IMG/VR virus record: IMGVR_UViG_3300032316_000329
Coordinates: 62,001-126,000 of that record
From: a virus
Length of the DNA: 64,000 nt
Strand: one strand, 5' to 3'
The notes below the pieces were generated by a model. It saw only the letters and a list, made by a program, of their open reading frames with translations. It searched no databases and was not told the DNA's origin. The translations under genes were made by a program, and so were the position numbers. Shown one piece after another: positions 9,892-17,884 of this stretch (position 1 is the first letter of the stretch; each line of letters starts with the position of its first letter).

Positions 9892-10092
9892 ATGGCACTT
9901 ACAACAGATCAATTAGACCAATTGGAATACAGAAAAGCTGAACAAGTAATATCATTAAAATCCGAAATGGTTCGAGTAGCAAAAGATATTCTGATAGAAA
10001 ATAGTCGTAATAGTCCTGTTTCTGAAAGAGAGATAACCTCAAATAATGTTATTCAATTTGCAAGCGATCTGATTAACTTTATAATAGAATAA
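9892..10092 (+). CDS. Small unknown helical protein
   Basis: The protein has 66 residues with a strong Shine-Dalgarno (aaggag) before the ATG. It appears mostly helical and charged (LDQLEYRKAEQVISLKSEMV) with a more hydrophobic C-terminus (VIQFASDLINFIIE). It lies between a fibre gene and the first of three 2OG-Fe(II) oxygenase-like genes. I do not recognise a family. The strong ribosome-binding site and position in an uninterrupted gene row support it being real. Confidence 0.5.
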   Translation: MALTTDQLDQLEYRKAEQVISLKSEMVRVAKDILIENSRNSPVSEREITSNNVIQFASDLINFIIE

Positions 10093-10107
10093 AAGGATTT
10101 TTTTATA

Positions 10108-10689
10108 ATGGAATATATGTTGACACCATATAGTGATAAAATTGAATCTTTTGTTTACTGGGAAAATGCTTTTAACAAAGAGGAGTTAAACTATCTTCAA
10201 AATATTGCTGTGAAATCTCAACAAAATTCTTATGTCTCTGGAGGTGAAAACGGTATAATTAATGAAGATATTAGAAGATCAAAAGTTACTTGGTTACATA
10301 ACAATAAAGACTCTGAATGGTTATATCAAAGAATTGCTAATATTGTGTCTGAGTTGAACTCAAGGTTTTTTAGATTCAATCTGACTGGATTTGGTGAACC
10401 TTTTCAATTAACAAACTATGATAGTAGTTATCAAGGTACATATAATTGGCATCAAGATTTTGGTAGTAAAATAAGTAGGAAATTGTCTTGTGTTATGCAG
10501 TTAACAGATCCAAGTGAATATGAAGGAGGTAATCTAGAAATAATGACCTCTTCTACTTCTACAAAAATTAATAAATGTAGAGGTCTGATAACAATTTTTC
10601 CCTCTTGGACTTTACATAGAGTTTCTCCAGTTACGCAAGGTAGTAGACAATCTTTAGTTTCTTGGATATCGGGCCCGGAGTTTAAATAA
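10108..10689 (+). CDS. 2-oxoglutarate/Fe(II)-dependent oxygenase, prolyl 4-hydroxylase-like
   Basis: This 193-residue protein shows the double-stranded beta-helix signature of prolyl 4-hydroxylase-like enzymes. Iron ligands fit H115 and D117 (in NWHQDFG) and H170 (in PSWTLHRVSPV); R180 (in GSRQSLVSWI) is the expected 2-oxoglutarate-binding Arg. The GGNLEI segment before the distal His is also typical. The family hydroxylates protein side chains or small molecules using O2 and 2-oxoglutarate. Its stop overlaps the start of the next oxygenase (TAATG). Such enzymes are common in T4-like cyanophages, but their substrates are mostly unknown; a fibre protein is a plausible substrate here. Confidence 0.8.
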   Translation: MEYMLTPYSDKIESFVYWENAFNKEELNYLQNIAVKSQQNSYVSGGENGIINEDIRRSKVTWLHNNKDSEWLYQRIANIVSELNSRFFRFNLTGFGEPFQLTNYDSSYQGTYNWHQDFGSKISRKLSCVMQLTDPSEYEGGNLEIMTSSTSTKINKCRGLITIFPSWTLHRVSPVTQGSRQSLVSWISGPEFK

Positions 10690-11282
10690 TGAGAACTGAA
10701 TTTAAAGAATTTTTTGGTATTTTTGATGATGTTTATCCTGAAAACTTTTGCGAACATTTGATAAATGAGTTTGAAAGAGTTCGGCAAGTTGGAGCAGGAA
10801 GCAACAGAATTAATTCAGAGGGCACTCTTCGCCATTATAAAGATGATTATCAGATATTTGATTTCAAATCGAGAGATTTGATAGATTTTGAACAGCAGAG
10901 ACCTGTGGATGTCTTTTTCAACGGACTTCAAAGTTGTTTTGAACGATATACCGAAAATTTTTCTACACTAAAGGACGTCAACATATATTGTGACACACTA
11001 AAAGCGCAAAAAACCGATCCCGGACAAGGGTATCATATTTGGCACGCCGAAAAGTCCTATAAAGAAATACAGAGAGTATTAGTTTATTGTTTATATTTGA
11101 ATAATCTTGAATCAGATGCCGGAGGCGAGACCGAGTTTTTATATCAAAGAATAAGATTCAAACCTATAAAAAACAGAATGTTAATTTGGCCAGCAGATTT
11201 TACTCATGTTCATAGAGGAAATGTTGTTCTAGGAAATGATTCAAAATATGTTATAACAGGATGGTTCCATTATGATAAATGA
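10689..11282 (+). CDS. 2OG-Fe(II) oxygenase-like protein, HxE variant
   Basis: The product has 197 residues and is the second oxygenase in the tandem set. The core reads YHIWHAEKS (H119, E121), then GGETEFLYQ, RMLIWPADFTHVHRGN (H175 probable distal ligand) and SKYVITGWF (K186 in the position of the 2OG-binding base). The first carboxylate is Glu instead of the more common Asp, which some members of the superfamily have. The stop overlaps the next gene by 11 bases, so translation is coupled. The substrate is unknown. The family assignment rests on the order and spacing of these motifs. Confidence 0.65.
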   Translation: MRTEFKEFFGIFDDVYPENFCEHLINEFERVRQVGAGSNRINSEGTLRHYKDDYQIFDFKSRDLIDFEQQRPVDVFFNGLQSCFERYTENFSTLKDVNIYCDTLKAQKTDPGQGYHIWHAEKSYKEIQRVLVYCLYLNNLESDAGGETEFLYQRIRFKPIKNRMLIWPADFTHVHRGNVVLGNDSKYVITGWFHYDK

Positions 11283-11874
11283 ATATTTTAATTTTTTTAA
11301 ACAAAAAGGATATGTATTCATTCCGAATTTAATTGATGATCATTCTATAAAGATGGTATCTAAATATTTTGAGAACTGTTTAAAACAAAATCTATGGAAA
11401 TTAAAAAGCAACGATAATGATAAGGATTTGATAAGTTCATACAGTAGATATGCTGATCCTTTAGTAGAGATTATTTTGGAAAATTGTGTAGAAGATGTAA
11501 AGACTGTAACAGGTAAATCAGTAGTTCCAACATACTCATATTCAAGAATATATCTTAAAGGGGATGAATTAAAGAGACACACTGATAGACCTTCTTGCGA
11601 ATATTCAGTAACAGTTAATGTTGCTTCGGTAGGAGAAAAGTTGTCCCCTGTTTGGGTTAAGGCATTTAATGGTGAATCTAGAAAATATAATTTACAACCA
11701 GGTGATGCAATAATATATAAAGGTTGTGAGATAGAGCATTGGAGAGATCCTCTTACGGACACCGATATAAATGTTCAATTCATGTTACATTATGTTGATT
11801 TAAATGGACCTTATGCTGAATACAAGTGGGATAAAAGAGAATCCTTAGCTTTACCTAGTTCAGAAAGGAAATAA
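11272..11874 (+). CDS. 2OG-Fe(II) oxygenase-like protein
   Basis: The third tandem oxygenase-like gene encodes 200 residues. The likely iron triad is H103 and D105 (in LKRHTDRPSCEYS) and H156 (in GCEIEHWRDP), with R158 near the 2OG site and LQPGDAIIYKG forming the usual turn before the distal His. It starts inside the previous gene and ends one base before the glycine-rich fibre gene at 11876. This tight coupling to a fibre with many X-Pro-Gly sites suggests, but does not prove, that it modifies that fibre or another virion protein. Confidence 0.65.
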   Translation: MINEYFNFFKQKGYVFIPNLIDDHSIKMVSKYFENCLKQNLWKLKSNDNDKDLISSYSRYADPLVEIILENCVEDVKTVTGKSVVPTYSYSRIYLKGDELKRHTDRPSCEYSVTVNVASVGEKLSPVWVKAFNGESRKYNLQPGDAIIYKGCEIEHWRDPLTDTDINVQFMLHYVDLNGPYAEYKWDKRESLALPSSERK

Positions 11875-11875
11875 T

Positions 11876-12817
11876 ATGTCTTTGATTTTTTCAAGGATTG
11901 GTAGACTTGGTGCAGGGTTAACGCCAGGTGGAACACAAACATTCAATTCAACAGGGACATTTACAATTCCTTCTGGAGTTACTAAAGTAAATGTTACTGG
12001 TTTAGGTGGAACAGGTAATCCTGGAAATCCAGGTAATCCAGGAACTCCCGGAGGAGGTGCTGGTGGGGGTGGAGGCGGCGGCGCAGGAGGCGCAGGTTCA
12101 CCATGGACGCCAGGCGGTACAGGTGGAGCCGGATACGGATCACCACAGCTGGCAGCGCCGCCCAGTTGGCCGGTAAATAATAGACAATGGAATGGACGCA
12201 GTGGAAGCTATTACTCTGCGCCCGCGGGTACTACCGGTACATCGGCCGATTGTGGACCTTCAGCTTGTAAGTACGGATCACCATTGGGATTATCCGGAAA
12301 TCCCGGCAGTGCTGGAATAGCGGGAAATCCATCTACAGCTTTTGGTTATAATTTTGCTGGAGGAAACTCAGGACCAGGGGGAACAGGCGGTTCGGGCGGA
12401 ACTACTGGACCTGGCGGGTATGGAGGAGGTGTAGGTCCATTAAATGTTGCTACTGCTGGTAATCCAGGTGGAGGTCCAGGGGCAGGAAATGGTGGCGCAG
12501 CTGGTGGGCCCCCTTCAACGCCAGGACAAAGTTTTGTTGGAAAAAACGGCAATCCGGGCACTTTATTTCAAAACTCAGGTGGAGGAGGAGGAGGCGGCGG
12601 CTTCAAGGCGGTAGGCTCACCGTTCACTCCCGACAATGGATCAGGTGGTGGAGGAGGAGGCGGCGGCCAATCTGGTAATCCAGGTAATTCAGGTGGGCCA
12701 GCTGGTCCTGTATCTCCATCTCAATTCAACTGTATTCCTGTCACCCCAGGTAGTCCTTATCCAATAGTAGTCGGATCTTCAGGTGGTCAAGTTACGATTT
12801 CGTGGAATCCACAATAA
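11876..12817 (+). CDS. Glycine-rich fibre with collagen-like Gly-Asn-Pro repeats
   Basis: The product has 313 residues. After a beta-rich start (GTQTFNSTGTFTIPSGVTKV) comes GNPGNPGNPGTPGGG at residues 47-61. A long Gly-rich region follows with more than ten further X-Pro-Gly sites (WTPGG, GNPGS, GPGG, GNPGGGPG, STPGQ, GNPGT, GNPGN, VTPGS). It ends VGSSGGQVTISWNP, the closing strand seen in other glycine-rich phage adhesins. Pro placed directly before Gly is the classical target context of prolyl 4-hydroxylases, and three oxygenase-like genes end immediately upstream. Collagen-like phage fibres are known; hydroxylation here is only inferred. Codon use is GC-rich because of the glycine. Confidence 0.65.
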   Translation: MSLIFSRIGRLGAGLTPGGTQTFNSTGTFTIPSGVTKVNVTGLGGTGNPGNPGNPGTPGGGAGGGGGGGAGGAGSPWTPGGTGGAGYGSPQLAAPPSWPVNNRQWNGRSGSYYSAPAGTTGTSADCGPSACKYGSPLGLSGNPGSAGIAGNPSTAFGYNFAGGNSGPGGTGGSGGTTGPGGYGGGVGPLNVATAGNPGGGPGAGNGGAAGGPPSTPGQSFVGKNGNPGTLFQNSGGGGGGGGFKAVGSPFTPDNGSGGGGGGGGQSGNPGNSGGPAGPVSPSQFNCIPVTPGSPYPIVVGSSGGQVTISWNPQ

Positions 12818-12831
12818 TTTGAGGTTATAAA

Positions 12832-13293
12832 ATGAAACTAGAAAATATGTCTAATTTAGAACTTAATGAAGAACTAGATAAACATGAGAAGTATATGTCT
12901 CTTTGTTCTTCAAAAGAAAGAATAAACAGAGCAAGGTCGTTTTGTGTTGGTACTGCTTTTGGAAACACGACCGAGATCATTATGAGAGCAGATGATAAAT
13001 ATATATGGGCAACTTTCAATCAACAAGAGATAGTTGAAATTATACATCAACTTGCTTCTAATATTGGATGTAACATATCTTTACAGCCAAGAGACGATTT
13101 TGCTTCTAGCGAGAGATGGAAAAATAGTAAAGAGAATACACCCTTAAATACTATATTTAATTCCTACTCTACTGTTTTTCATGGTTTACCAGGTTCTCCA
13201 GGATATAGTTTATACAACGAAGCGGGAACAAATAATCCTAGAGAAGTGCCGGGTGGATTAGGCGGCGGCCAAAGATTACCGGAAGAAGAATAA
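12832..13293 (+). CDS. Unknown protein with Gly/Pro-rich tail
   Basis: The protein has 153 residues. The N-terminal about 45 residues are charged and helical (LELNEELDKHEKYMSLCSS). The middle is mixed alpha/beta (RADDKYIWATFNQQEIVEII). The C-terminus is flexible and Gly/Pro-rich (HGLPGSPGYSLYN, REVPGGLGGGQRL) and also contains X-Pro-Gly sites, although fewer than the preceding fibre. It lies between the glycine-rich fibre and a putative fibre chaperone, which suggests a fibre-related accessory protein. I do not recognise a family. Confidence 0.45.
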   Translation: MKLENMSNLELNEELDKHEKYMSLCSSKERINRARSFCVGTAFGNTTEIIMRADDKYIWATFNQQEIVEIIHQLASNIGCNISLQPRDDFASSERWKNSKENTPLNTIFNSYSTVFHGLPGSPGYSLYNEAGTNNPREVPGGLGGGQRLPEEE

Positions 13294-13307
13294 AATAGGA
13301 GAATAAA

Positions 13308-13715
13308 ATGTCCATTCTATGGCAACTAAAAAAGATTTCTACAGGGGAACCATTAAATGAACCTCAGGTTCTTCCCGAAAACTGGGGACCTATCTTCGGT
13401 ATGGAGGGTTTTAAAGATAAATTAAGTGATTTATCTTGGGTTGGTATTGAAGATCAAGGCTGGTTTATTGTTGGTGAAGGTGAAGGTTCTTCTCCTCAGA
13501 CAACTCCAAAGAAAGTTTTGGAATGGGAAAGAGCAAAACAACTATTAAGAGATTCAGATTGGTCTATGATGTCTGATGTTCAAATGACCAATGCTGAAAA
13601 ACAAGCATGGGAATTATATAGAAAGAATTTAAGAGAAATTACATTACAAAGTGGATTTCCTGATAATATCAAATGGCCTACTATTCCTGAGACACCTAAA
13701 TTTAATATGATGTAA
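13308..13715 (+). CDS. Putative tail fibre assembly chaperone (Phage_tail_APC-like)
   Basis: The protein has 135 residues with a good ribosome-binding site (aggagaat). The C-terminal half carries the chaperone pattern also seen in the gene at 8477: RAKQLLRDSDWSMMSDVQMT, then WELYRKNLREIT and FPDNIKWPTIPE. The N-terminal 70 residues differ completely from the first copy (ILWQLKKISTGEPLNEPQV), as expected if each copy serves a different fibre. It probably helps fold or attach one of the neighbouring fibre proteins; the partner cannot be told from the sequence. Confidence 0.6.
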   Translation: MSILWQLKKISTGEPLNEPQVLPENWGPIFGMEGFKDKLSDLSWVGIEDQGWFIVGEGEGSSPQTTPKKVLEWERAKQLLRDSDWSMMSDVQMTNAEKQAWELYRKNLREITLQSGFPDNIKWPTIPETPKFNMM

Positions 13716-13734
13716 AAATTAAAGGTTTTTTATT

Positions 13735-14367
13735 ATGTATAATGATGTTATAAGATTTGACTATTTTCCATCTTCAATTTTTCGTGTTGAAAAGTATGAA
13801 TATTTGAACAATGTAAAAAATGTTTCTTATGAATATTTGAAAAAATCTAATCAAACAACAAAATTTAATGAAATATATCCTGTAACGATGACAGAAAATT
13901 TTAATAATGATGTAAGGCTATTAGATTTTACAGGATATATTTCTCAACTTGGGTGGGACATATTATCTTCACAAGGATATAGTGTAGAAGATAAACAAAC
14001 ATATATTACTGAAATGTGGTTACAAGATCATCAAAAATATTCTTCTATGGACTATCATGTGCATGGAGGAGATACTAAATTGATAGGATTTTATTTTTTA
14101 GAATGTTACGACAATGGATCAAAACTATCATTTCATGATCCAAGACCGAGTAAAATACAATCTGGTATACCAGAAAATAATATTGAAGAACTAACATATG
14201 CTAGTAATTCAGCTATGTTTACTCCCAAACCAGGAACATTAATAATTGCTAATTCTTGGTTGCCTCATTCTTTTACCAGAAATCCTTTAGATAAACCTAT
14301 AAGACTTATTCATTTTTGTCTAAGTATAGGTTCATTCCGAAATAATAATTCAGCAATAATAGTATGA
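13735..14367 (+). CDS. Putative 2OG-Fe(II) oxygenase (2OG-FeII_Oxy_5-like)
   Basis: The product has 210 residues. The second half follows the 2OG-FeII_Oxy_5 pattern: an aromatic/acidic strand, MDYHVHGGD (H108/H110), GFYFLECYDNGSKLSFHDPR with the family's DPR, PKPGTLIIANSWLPHSF (H178, distal iron ligand) and PIRLIHFCLS (R190, probable 2OG ligand). It is the fourth oxygenase-like gene of the fibre region and of a different subfamily from the three at 10108-11874. Its stop overlaps the next start by four bases (ATGA). The substrate is unknown. Confidence 0.65.
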   Translation: MYNDVIRFDYFPSSIFRVEKYEYLNNVKNVSYEYLKKSNQTTKFNEIYPVTMTENFNNDVRLLDFTGYISQLGWDILSSQGYSVEDKQTYITEMWLQDHQKYSSMDYHVHGGDTKLIGFYFLECYDNGSKLSFHDPRPSKIQSGIPENNIEELTYASNSAMFTPKPGTLIIANSWLPHSFTRNPLDKPIRLIHFCLSIGSFRNNNSAIIV

Positions 14368-14591
14368 AAAAATATTATATAAGATTCAACAAGACAAGAG
14401 GACAACCATACAGAGGTTCTATAGATCATGTTTGGAGGGTTTTTGAAGAAGATCAAGAATATATTTGTAAGAATGTTGAAATAAATGTTCCTTCACACGG
14501 CGAAAAAACAGGAGAAGATTGGAGTATTTGTTGTAATGGTGTTCTGACTATAGATAATGTTACTTCTACTGCTATTATAAATAAAGGGTAG
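14364..14591 (+). CDS. Small unknown phage protein
   Basis: The protein has 75 residues and a start overlapping the previous stop (ATGA), so it is probably translated together with the oxygenase. It contains the pattern RGQPYRGSIDHVWRVFE, a short strand-rich centre and EDWSICCNGVLTID near the C-terminus. The His-Val-Trp-Arg-Val-Phe and Ser-Ile-Cys-Cys-Asn-Gly segments recall small proteins of marine T4-like phages, but I know of no function. A late-type promoter follows directly, so it ends a transcription block. Confidence 0.5.
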   Translation: MKKYYIRFNKTRGQPYRGSIDHVWRVFEEDQEYICKNVEINVPSHGEKTGEDWSICCNGVLTIDNVTSTAIINKG

Positions 14592-14600
14592 TATAGAATA

Positions 14601-14607
14601 CTAAATA
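14601..14607 (+). promoter_or_regulatory. Putative T4-type late promoter
   Basis: The heptamer CTAAATA lies 23 bases before the ATG at 14631. It resembles the T4 late promoter core TATAAATA with C in place of the first A of ATAAATA. The same heptamer recurs before many structural genes here. Confidence 0.5.
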
Positions 14608-14630
14608 ATAGTAGAACATAAAGGACAAAC

Positions 14631-14975
14631 ATGGCCGAGTATGTAGAACTCTATATTGATAAAGGTACCAACTTTAGCACCACTATCAATATCAATAATG
14701 ATGATACAAATTTGCCACAGAACCTTGCTGGATTTATTGTTACCAGTCAGTTAAGAAAGTCATTACTATCCGTTAATGCTTCTGCTAACTTAACTTGTTC
14801 TGTTTCAGATGCTCCTAATGGCGAGATTACACTAGCACTATCTTCTGCTAATTCTAGTAATCTATCAGCAGGTAGATATTTCTTTGATGTCAAAACTGTT
14901 GATACTCGGGCCGCGAACGCGGTTTCTAGGTTGATTGAAGGAATTATTATTGTTTCTCCATCAATAACTGGATAA
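14631..14975 (+). CDS. Small beta-rich structural protein
   Basis: The protein has 114 residues with a clear Shine-Dalgarno (aaagga) before the ATG. It begins EYVELYIDKGTNFSTTININ and shows alternating hydrophobic and polar residues throughout, consistent with one immunoglobulin-like beta sandwich (GFIVTSQLRKS, GEITLALSSAN, GRYFFDVKTVD). Similar small strand-rich proteins sit next to fibre genes in T4-like phages and resemble the N-terminal domain of baseplate upper proteins. A virion connector role is plausible but not shown. Confidence 0.5.
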   Translation: MAEYVELYIDKGTNFSTTININNDDTNLPQNLAGFIVTSQLRKSLLSVNASANLTCSVSDAPNGEITLALSSANSSNLSAGRYFFDVKTVDTRAANAVSRLIEGIIIVSPSITG

Positions 14976-14978
14976 CAA

Positions 14979-15224
14979 ATGTCAAAAATCACAGTAACCA
15001 CAACACCTAAAAATCGGATTTCTATAAATACTCAACAGAAAGGTGTAGTCAGGGTTGGCAGCACAGGACTAACCGGAGCAGGTTTAGGTTCAACAAATAG
15101 ATTGGCCAATATGCTTGATGTTGATGCCTCTGACGCTGATACTAACGAAACATTAGTTTATGATGAAGGAACTGGAAAGTTTGTTGTGAAAGAATTACCT
15201 GTCCTCAATGGAGGGACATTTTAA
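14979..15224 (+). CDS. Small fibre-associated protein ending GGTF
   Basis: The protein has 81 residues. The first half is basic and strand-like (KITVTTTPKNRISINTQQKG), the second acidic and Asp-rich (MLDVDASDADTNETLVYD). It ends LNGGTF, almost the same as the end of the following fibre (LDGGTF), suggesting a shared C-terminal fold or a common assembly signal. It sits four bases after the beta-rich protein and 26 bases before a long fibre. The function is unknown. Confidence 0.5.
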   Translation: MSKITVTTTPKNRISINTQQKGVVRVGSTGLTGAGLGSTNRLANMLDVDASDADTNETLVYDEGTGKFVVKELPVLNGGTF

Positions 15225-15250
15225 GAATTAAATAACCAGGGAAAATTTAA

Positions 15251-16687
15251 ATGGCTAACACAACAATCCAGATTAAACGCTCTGGCGTTACATCACAACC
15301 GGCGTCACTAGCGGCCGCCGAACCAGCGTATTCCTATCTTTCTGATAAACTCTTTATAGGTAATGCCACAGGTTCAGGTGTTATCGCCATTGGCGGTAAG
15401 TATTTTATCGACCAGTTAAATGTTGCCTTTGCTGTTGCCAATGCCGCTTATGGTGTTGCTAATAGTTCAACGGTTGCTAATGCCGCATACGATGTTGCCA
15501 ATGCGGCATTCGGTAAAGCCAATGCGGCCAATGTTCTTGCTTATAATACCGGTATCGGTGCTAATGCCTATGCTACTTTGGTTGGTACATCAGGTAATGC
15601 CTATGCTACTTTGGTTGGTACATCAGGTAATGCCTATGCTGATGTAGTAGGTGCGGCATCTAATGCTTGGGCCAATACAGTTGGTACATCAGGTAATGCT
15701 TACGCATCCGTAGTTGGTACAAATGCCAATAACTATTCTAATGCTACATTCGTTAAATTAGTGGCAGGTTCACAAACAATCACCGGTGATTTTAGTATTA
15801 CTGGTAATCTGTTTATTGGTGGCAATACCACTTCTGTTTCAGCCAATAACTTGGTTGTTAACGATCCATTAATTTACTTGGCAAACGGTAATCCTTCGGA
15901 CATTGTTGATATCGGATTCGTTGGTAGTTATGTTAATGGCACATCAGCACACGTCCATACCGGTCTTTTCAGAGATCATTCTAGTAAGCAATATTACTTG
16001 TTTCAAGGATTTGATGCTGATCCAGAGTTGAATAATGATCTTACACCATATGCCAATAATATGGTTAATGCTACCTTGATTGCCGACTTTGTTACAAGCA
16101 ATCTAACTCTTGGTGGTGCTAATGCTATTGTTTGGATTAAGTCTGCTTACGATAATGCGAATGGTGGTTTTGGTGTTACAAATGCGGCATTCGGACACTC
16201 AAATACCACATATGCAGCAGTTAATTCCGCTTTTGGTGTTATTAATGCTTCCTTTGGTGTTGCTAATGCTTCTTACGGACAAGTTAATACACTTGCCACA
16301 TCAGCAAATGCTTATGCTACTGCCGTCGGAGCAGCCGGTAATGCTTACACAGTTTCAGTTGGAACATCTGGTAATGCTTATGCTTCTGCTGTTGGTACTT
16401 CTGCCAATGTATATGCCGCGGCAGTTGGTACATCTGCCAATGCTTATGCTGACATTGTTGGTGGTGCTGCTAATACAAATGCTGCTAATGCTTCTTACCT
16501 ATCAACAGGAACAGTAATCGTCGCAAGAGGCGGTACTGGATTAAACTCAATTACTGCAAATGGTGTTATCTATGGTAACGGAACAGGTGCTGTTGGAGTA
16601 ACCTCGGCCGGATCCGAAGGCAATGTTCTACAGGTAAATGCTTCTGGTATACCAGCATTTGGTATGCTCGATGGAGGTACTTTCTAA
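15251..16687 (+). CDS. Long tail fibre with Ala/Asn and 11-residue repeats
   Basis: The product has 478 residues. The N-terminus (NTTIQIKRSGVTSQPASLAA, then LFIGNATGSG) is of the type used by T4-like phage fibres to begin a trimeric adhesin, and similar starts occur at 17222 and 17884. The shaft has NAAFGKANAAN-type repeats and 11-residue units such as NAYATLVGTSG. A domain of about 130 residues in the middle (ITGDFSITGNLFIGGN to GGANAIVWIKSAYDN) is duplicated in the fibre at 17884. The C-terminus ends MLDGGTF. It is very likely a virion adhesin or shaft. Confidence 0.65.
   Translation: MANTTIQIKRSGVTSQPASLAAAEPAYSYLSDKLFIGNATGSGVIAIGGKYFIDQLNVAFAVANAAYGVANSSTVANAAYDVANAAFGKANAANVLAYNTGIGANAYATLVGTSGNAYATLVGTSGNAYADVVGAASNAWANTVGTSGNAYASVVGTNANNYSNATFVKLVAGSQTITGDFSITGNLFIGGNTTSVSANNLVVNDPLIYLANGNPSDIVDIGFVGSYVNGTSAHVHTGLFRDHSSKQYYLFQGFDADPELNNDLTPYANNMVNATLIADFVTSNLTLGGANAIVWIKSAYDNANGGFGVTNAAFGHSNTTYAAVNSAFGVINASFGVANASYGQVNTLATSANAYATAVGAAGNAYTVSVGTSGNAYASAVGTSANVYAAAVGTSANAYADIVGGAANTNAANASYLSTGTVIVARGGTGLNSITANGVIYGNGTGAVGVTSAGSEGNVLQVNASGIPAFGMLDGGTF
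15563..15628 (+). repeat. Two perfect 33-bp tandem repeats in a fibre gene
   Basis: Two identical 33-base units lie head to tail at 15563-15595 and 15596-15628, with a third degenerate unit after them. Each encodes 11 residues (NAYATLVGTSG). The frame is kept, so slippage would lengthen or shorten the shaft by whole 11-residue steps. Confidence 0.85.
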
Positions 16688-16712
16688 TTATTAACAAAGT
16701 GGAGATTTGATT

Positions 16713-17222
16713 ATGGATCAACAAAAATATATTAATACATATGTTGATAAGTCAGTGGGAATGTTACACGAATATGTCAGTATTATTCTCCAGTTACGAA
16801 CACAACTACACATAGCAAATGACCTGATTAAAGAAAAAGATCAGGTCATTTCCGACCTACAAGAAAAAGCACAACAATTTAATAATGATGCTCAGGAATT
16901 GGATACGGCCAAGAATAATGCTCGTTCATGGGAAGATCAATATAATGCTATGAAGAATAAACTATCTCATATGGATACATTGATCAATCAGATCAATGAA
17001 ATGAAACAGGCATTAATATCAAAGAATACAGAAGCAGATGAACTAAGAAAAAATTTTGATAATGTTAATAACGAATTGATTAATAAAAATAATGAAATCA
17101 ATAATCTTCGTAAACTAGTTCCCAAAGAAACCACTCCTAAAAAGGCCATAAATACAAAGAGTAAAATTAAACCTTTTGTTATTGAAAATGAAAAACCGGT
17201 AGAAGAGACTGACGACTTTTAA
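16713..17222 (+). CDS. Coiled-coil protein between fibre genes
   Basis: The protein has 169 residues; I chose the ATG at 16713 because GGAG lies eight bases before it. It begins with a short helical region (QQKYINTYVDKSVGMLHEYV). The rest is a long coiled coil from about residue 30 to 135, rich in Leu, Ile, Asn, Lys and Glu (LRTQLHIANDLIKEKDQVIS, NEMKQALISKNTEADELRKN). The basic C-terminal tail is followed by an acidic end. Its stop overlaps the next fibre start (TAATG). It is probably a structural or assembly rod for the neighbouring fibres; the function is unknown. Confidence 0.55.
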   Translation: MDQQKYINTYVDKSVGMLHEYVSIILQLRTQLHIANDLIKEKDQVISDLQEKAQQFNNDAQELDTAKNNARSWEDQYNAMKNKLSHMDTLINQINEMKQALISKNTEADELRKNFDNVNNELINKNNEINNLRKLVPKETTPKKAINTKSKIKPFVIENEKPVEETDDF

Positions 17223-17884
17223 TGGCCAACACAGTAATCCAATTAAAGAAATCTGCGGTACCAACAGCACAACCGAATGCGGGGTCGTTAGCTAATGGTG
17301 AACTTGCTATTAACTATGCTGACGGTAAACTCTTCTATAAAGATTCCTCAGGCCTTATACAACAAATTTCTAGTGGTGGTAATACATTTTCTACCATCAA
17401 TGCTGCTGGTACATTGCTTGTTTCAGACTTACCTGGTGATATTCTAACAATTGACCAAGGTGATAATATCATCATTGTTCCTGAACCACTTAATGATAAA
17501 CTAACTATTTCGGCCAATCTATCGCCTGCCAACAATTACGCCGGGGCTATGGCCAACTCGGTCAATGCCTACACATCAACAACATATTCTACACTAACAC
17601 AATTTGGTTCTGTATTTGGTGTTGCTAATGCAGCGTTTGATAAGGCTAATACAGGATCAACAAATGTAAATACGTTTTCGTCTATTGCTGTTGCTGGTCA
17701 AGGTACCATATTAGCCTCATTGGAAGATACTCTAAACTTATCAGATGGTAATGGTATAAATATACAGACAGATCCGGTTACAAAAACAGTTTCATTTGGT
17801 ATAGTGCCAGGTACATATTCGGGAGATTACGGATTAATAACAGAACCGGTTAATATGATACACGACTACGGGGGTCTAGGATAA
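17222..17884 (+). CDS. Tail fibre-like protein
   Basis: The product has 220 residues, and its start overlaps the previous stop. The N-terminus NTVIQLKKSAVPTAQPNAGS then GELAINYADGKLFYKDSSG is a widespread phage fibre attachment module. A short shaft with NVANAAFDKANT-type repeats follows, and the C-terminus (GINIQTDPVTKTVSFGI, ITEPVNMIHDYGGLG) differs from the other fibres. It ends with overlap onto the giant fibre at 17884, so the two are made together and may form one appendage. Confidence 0.6.
   Translation: MANTVIQLKKSAVPTAQPNAGSLANGELAINYADGKLFYKDSSGLIQQISSGGNTFSTINAAGTLLVSDLPGDILTIDQGDNIIIVPEPLNDKLTISANLSPANNYAGAMANSVNAYTSTTYSTLTQFGSVFGVANAAFDKANTGSTNVNTFSSIAVAGQGTILASLEDTLNLSDGNGINIQTDPVTKTVSFGIVPGTYSGDYGLITEPVNMIHDYGGLG

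Noticed and set aside
12346-12561. Pro-rich minus-strand frame within the second glycine-rich fibre
   Set aside because: Same shadow effect of glycine codons; no independent support.
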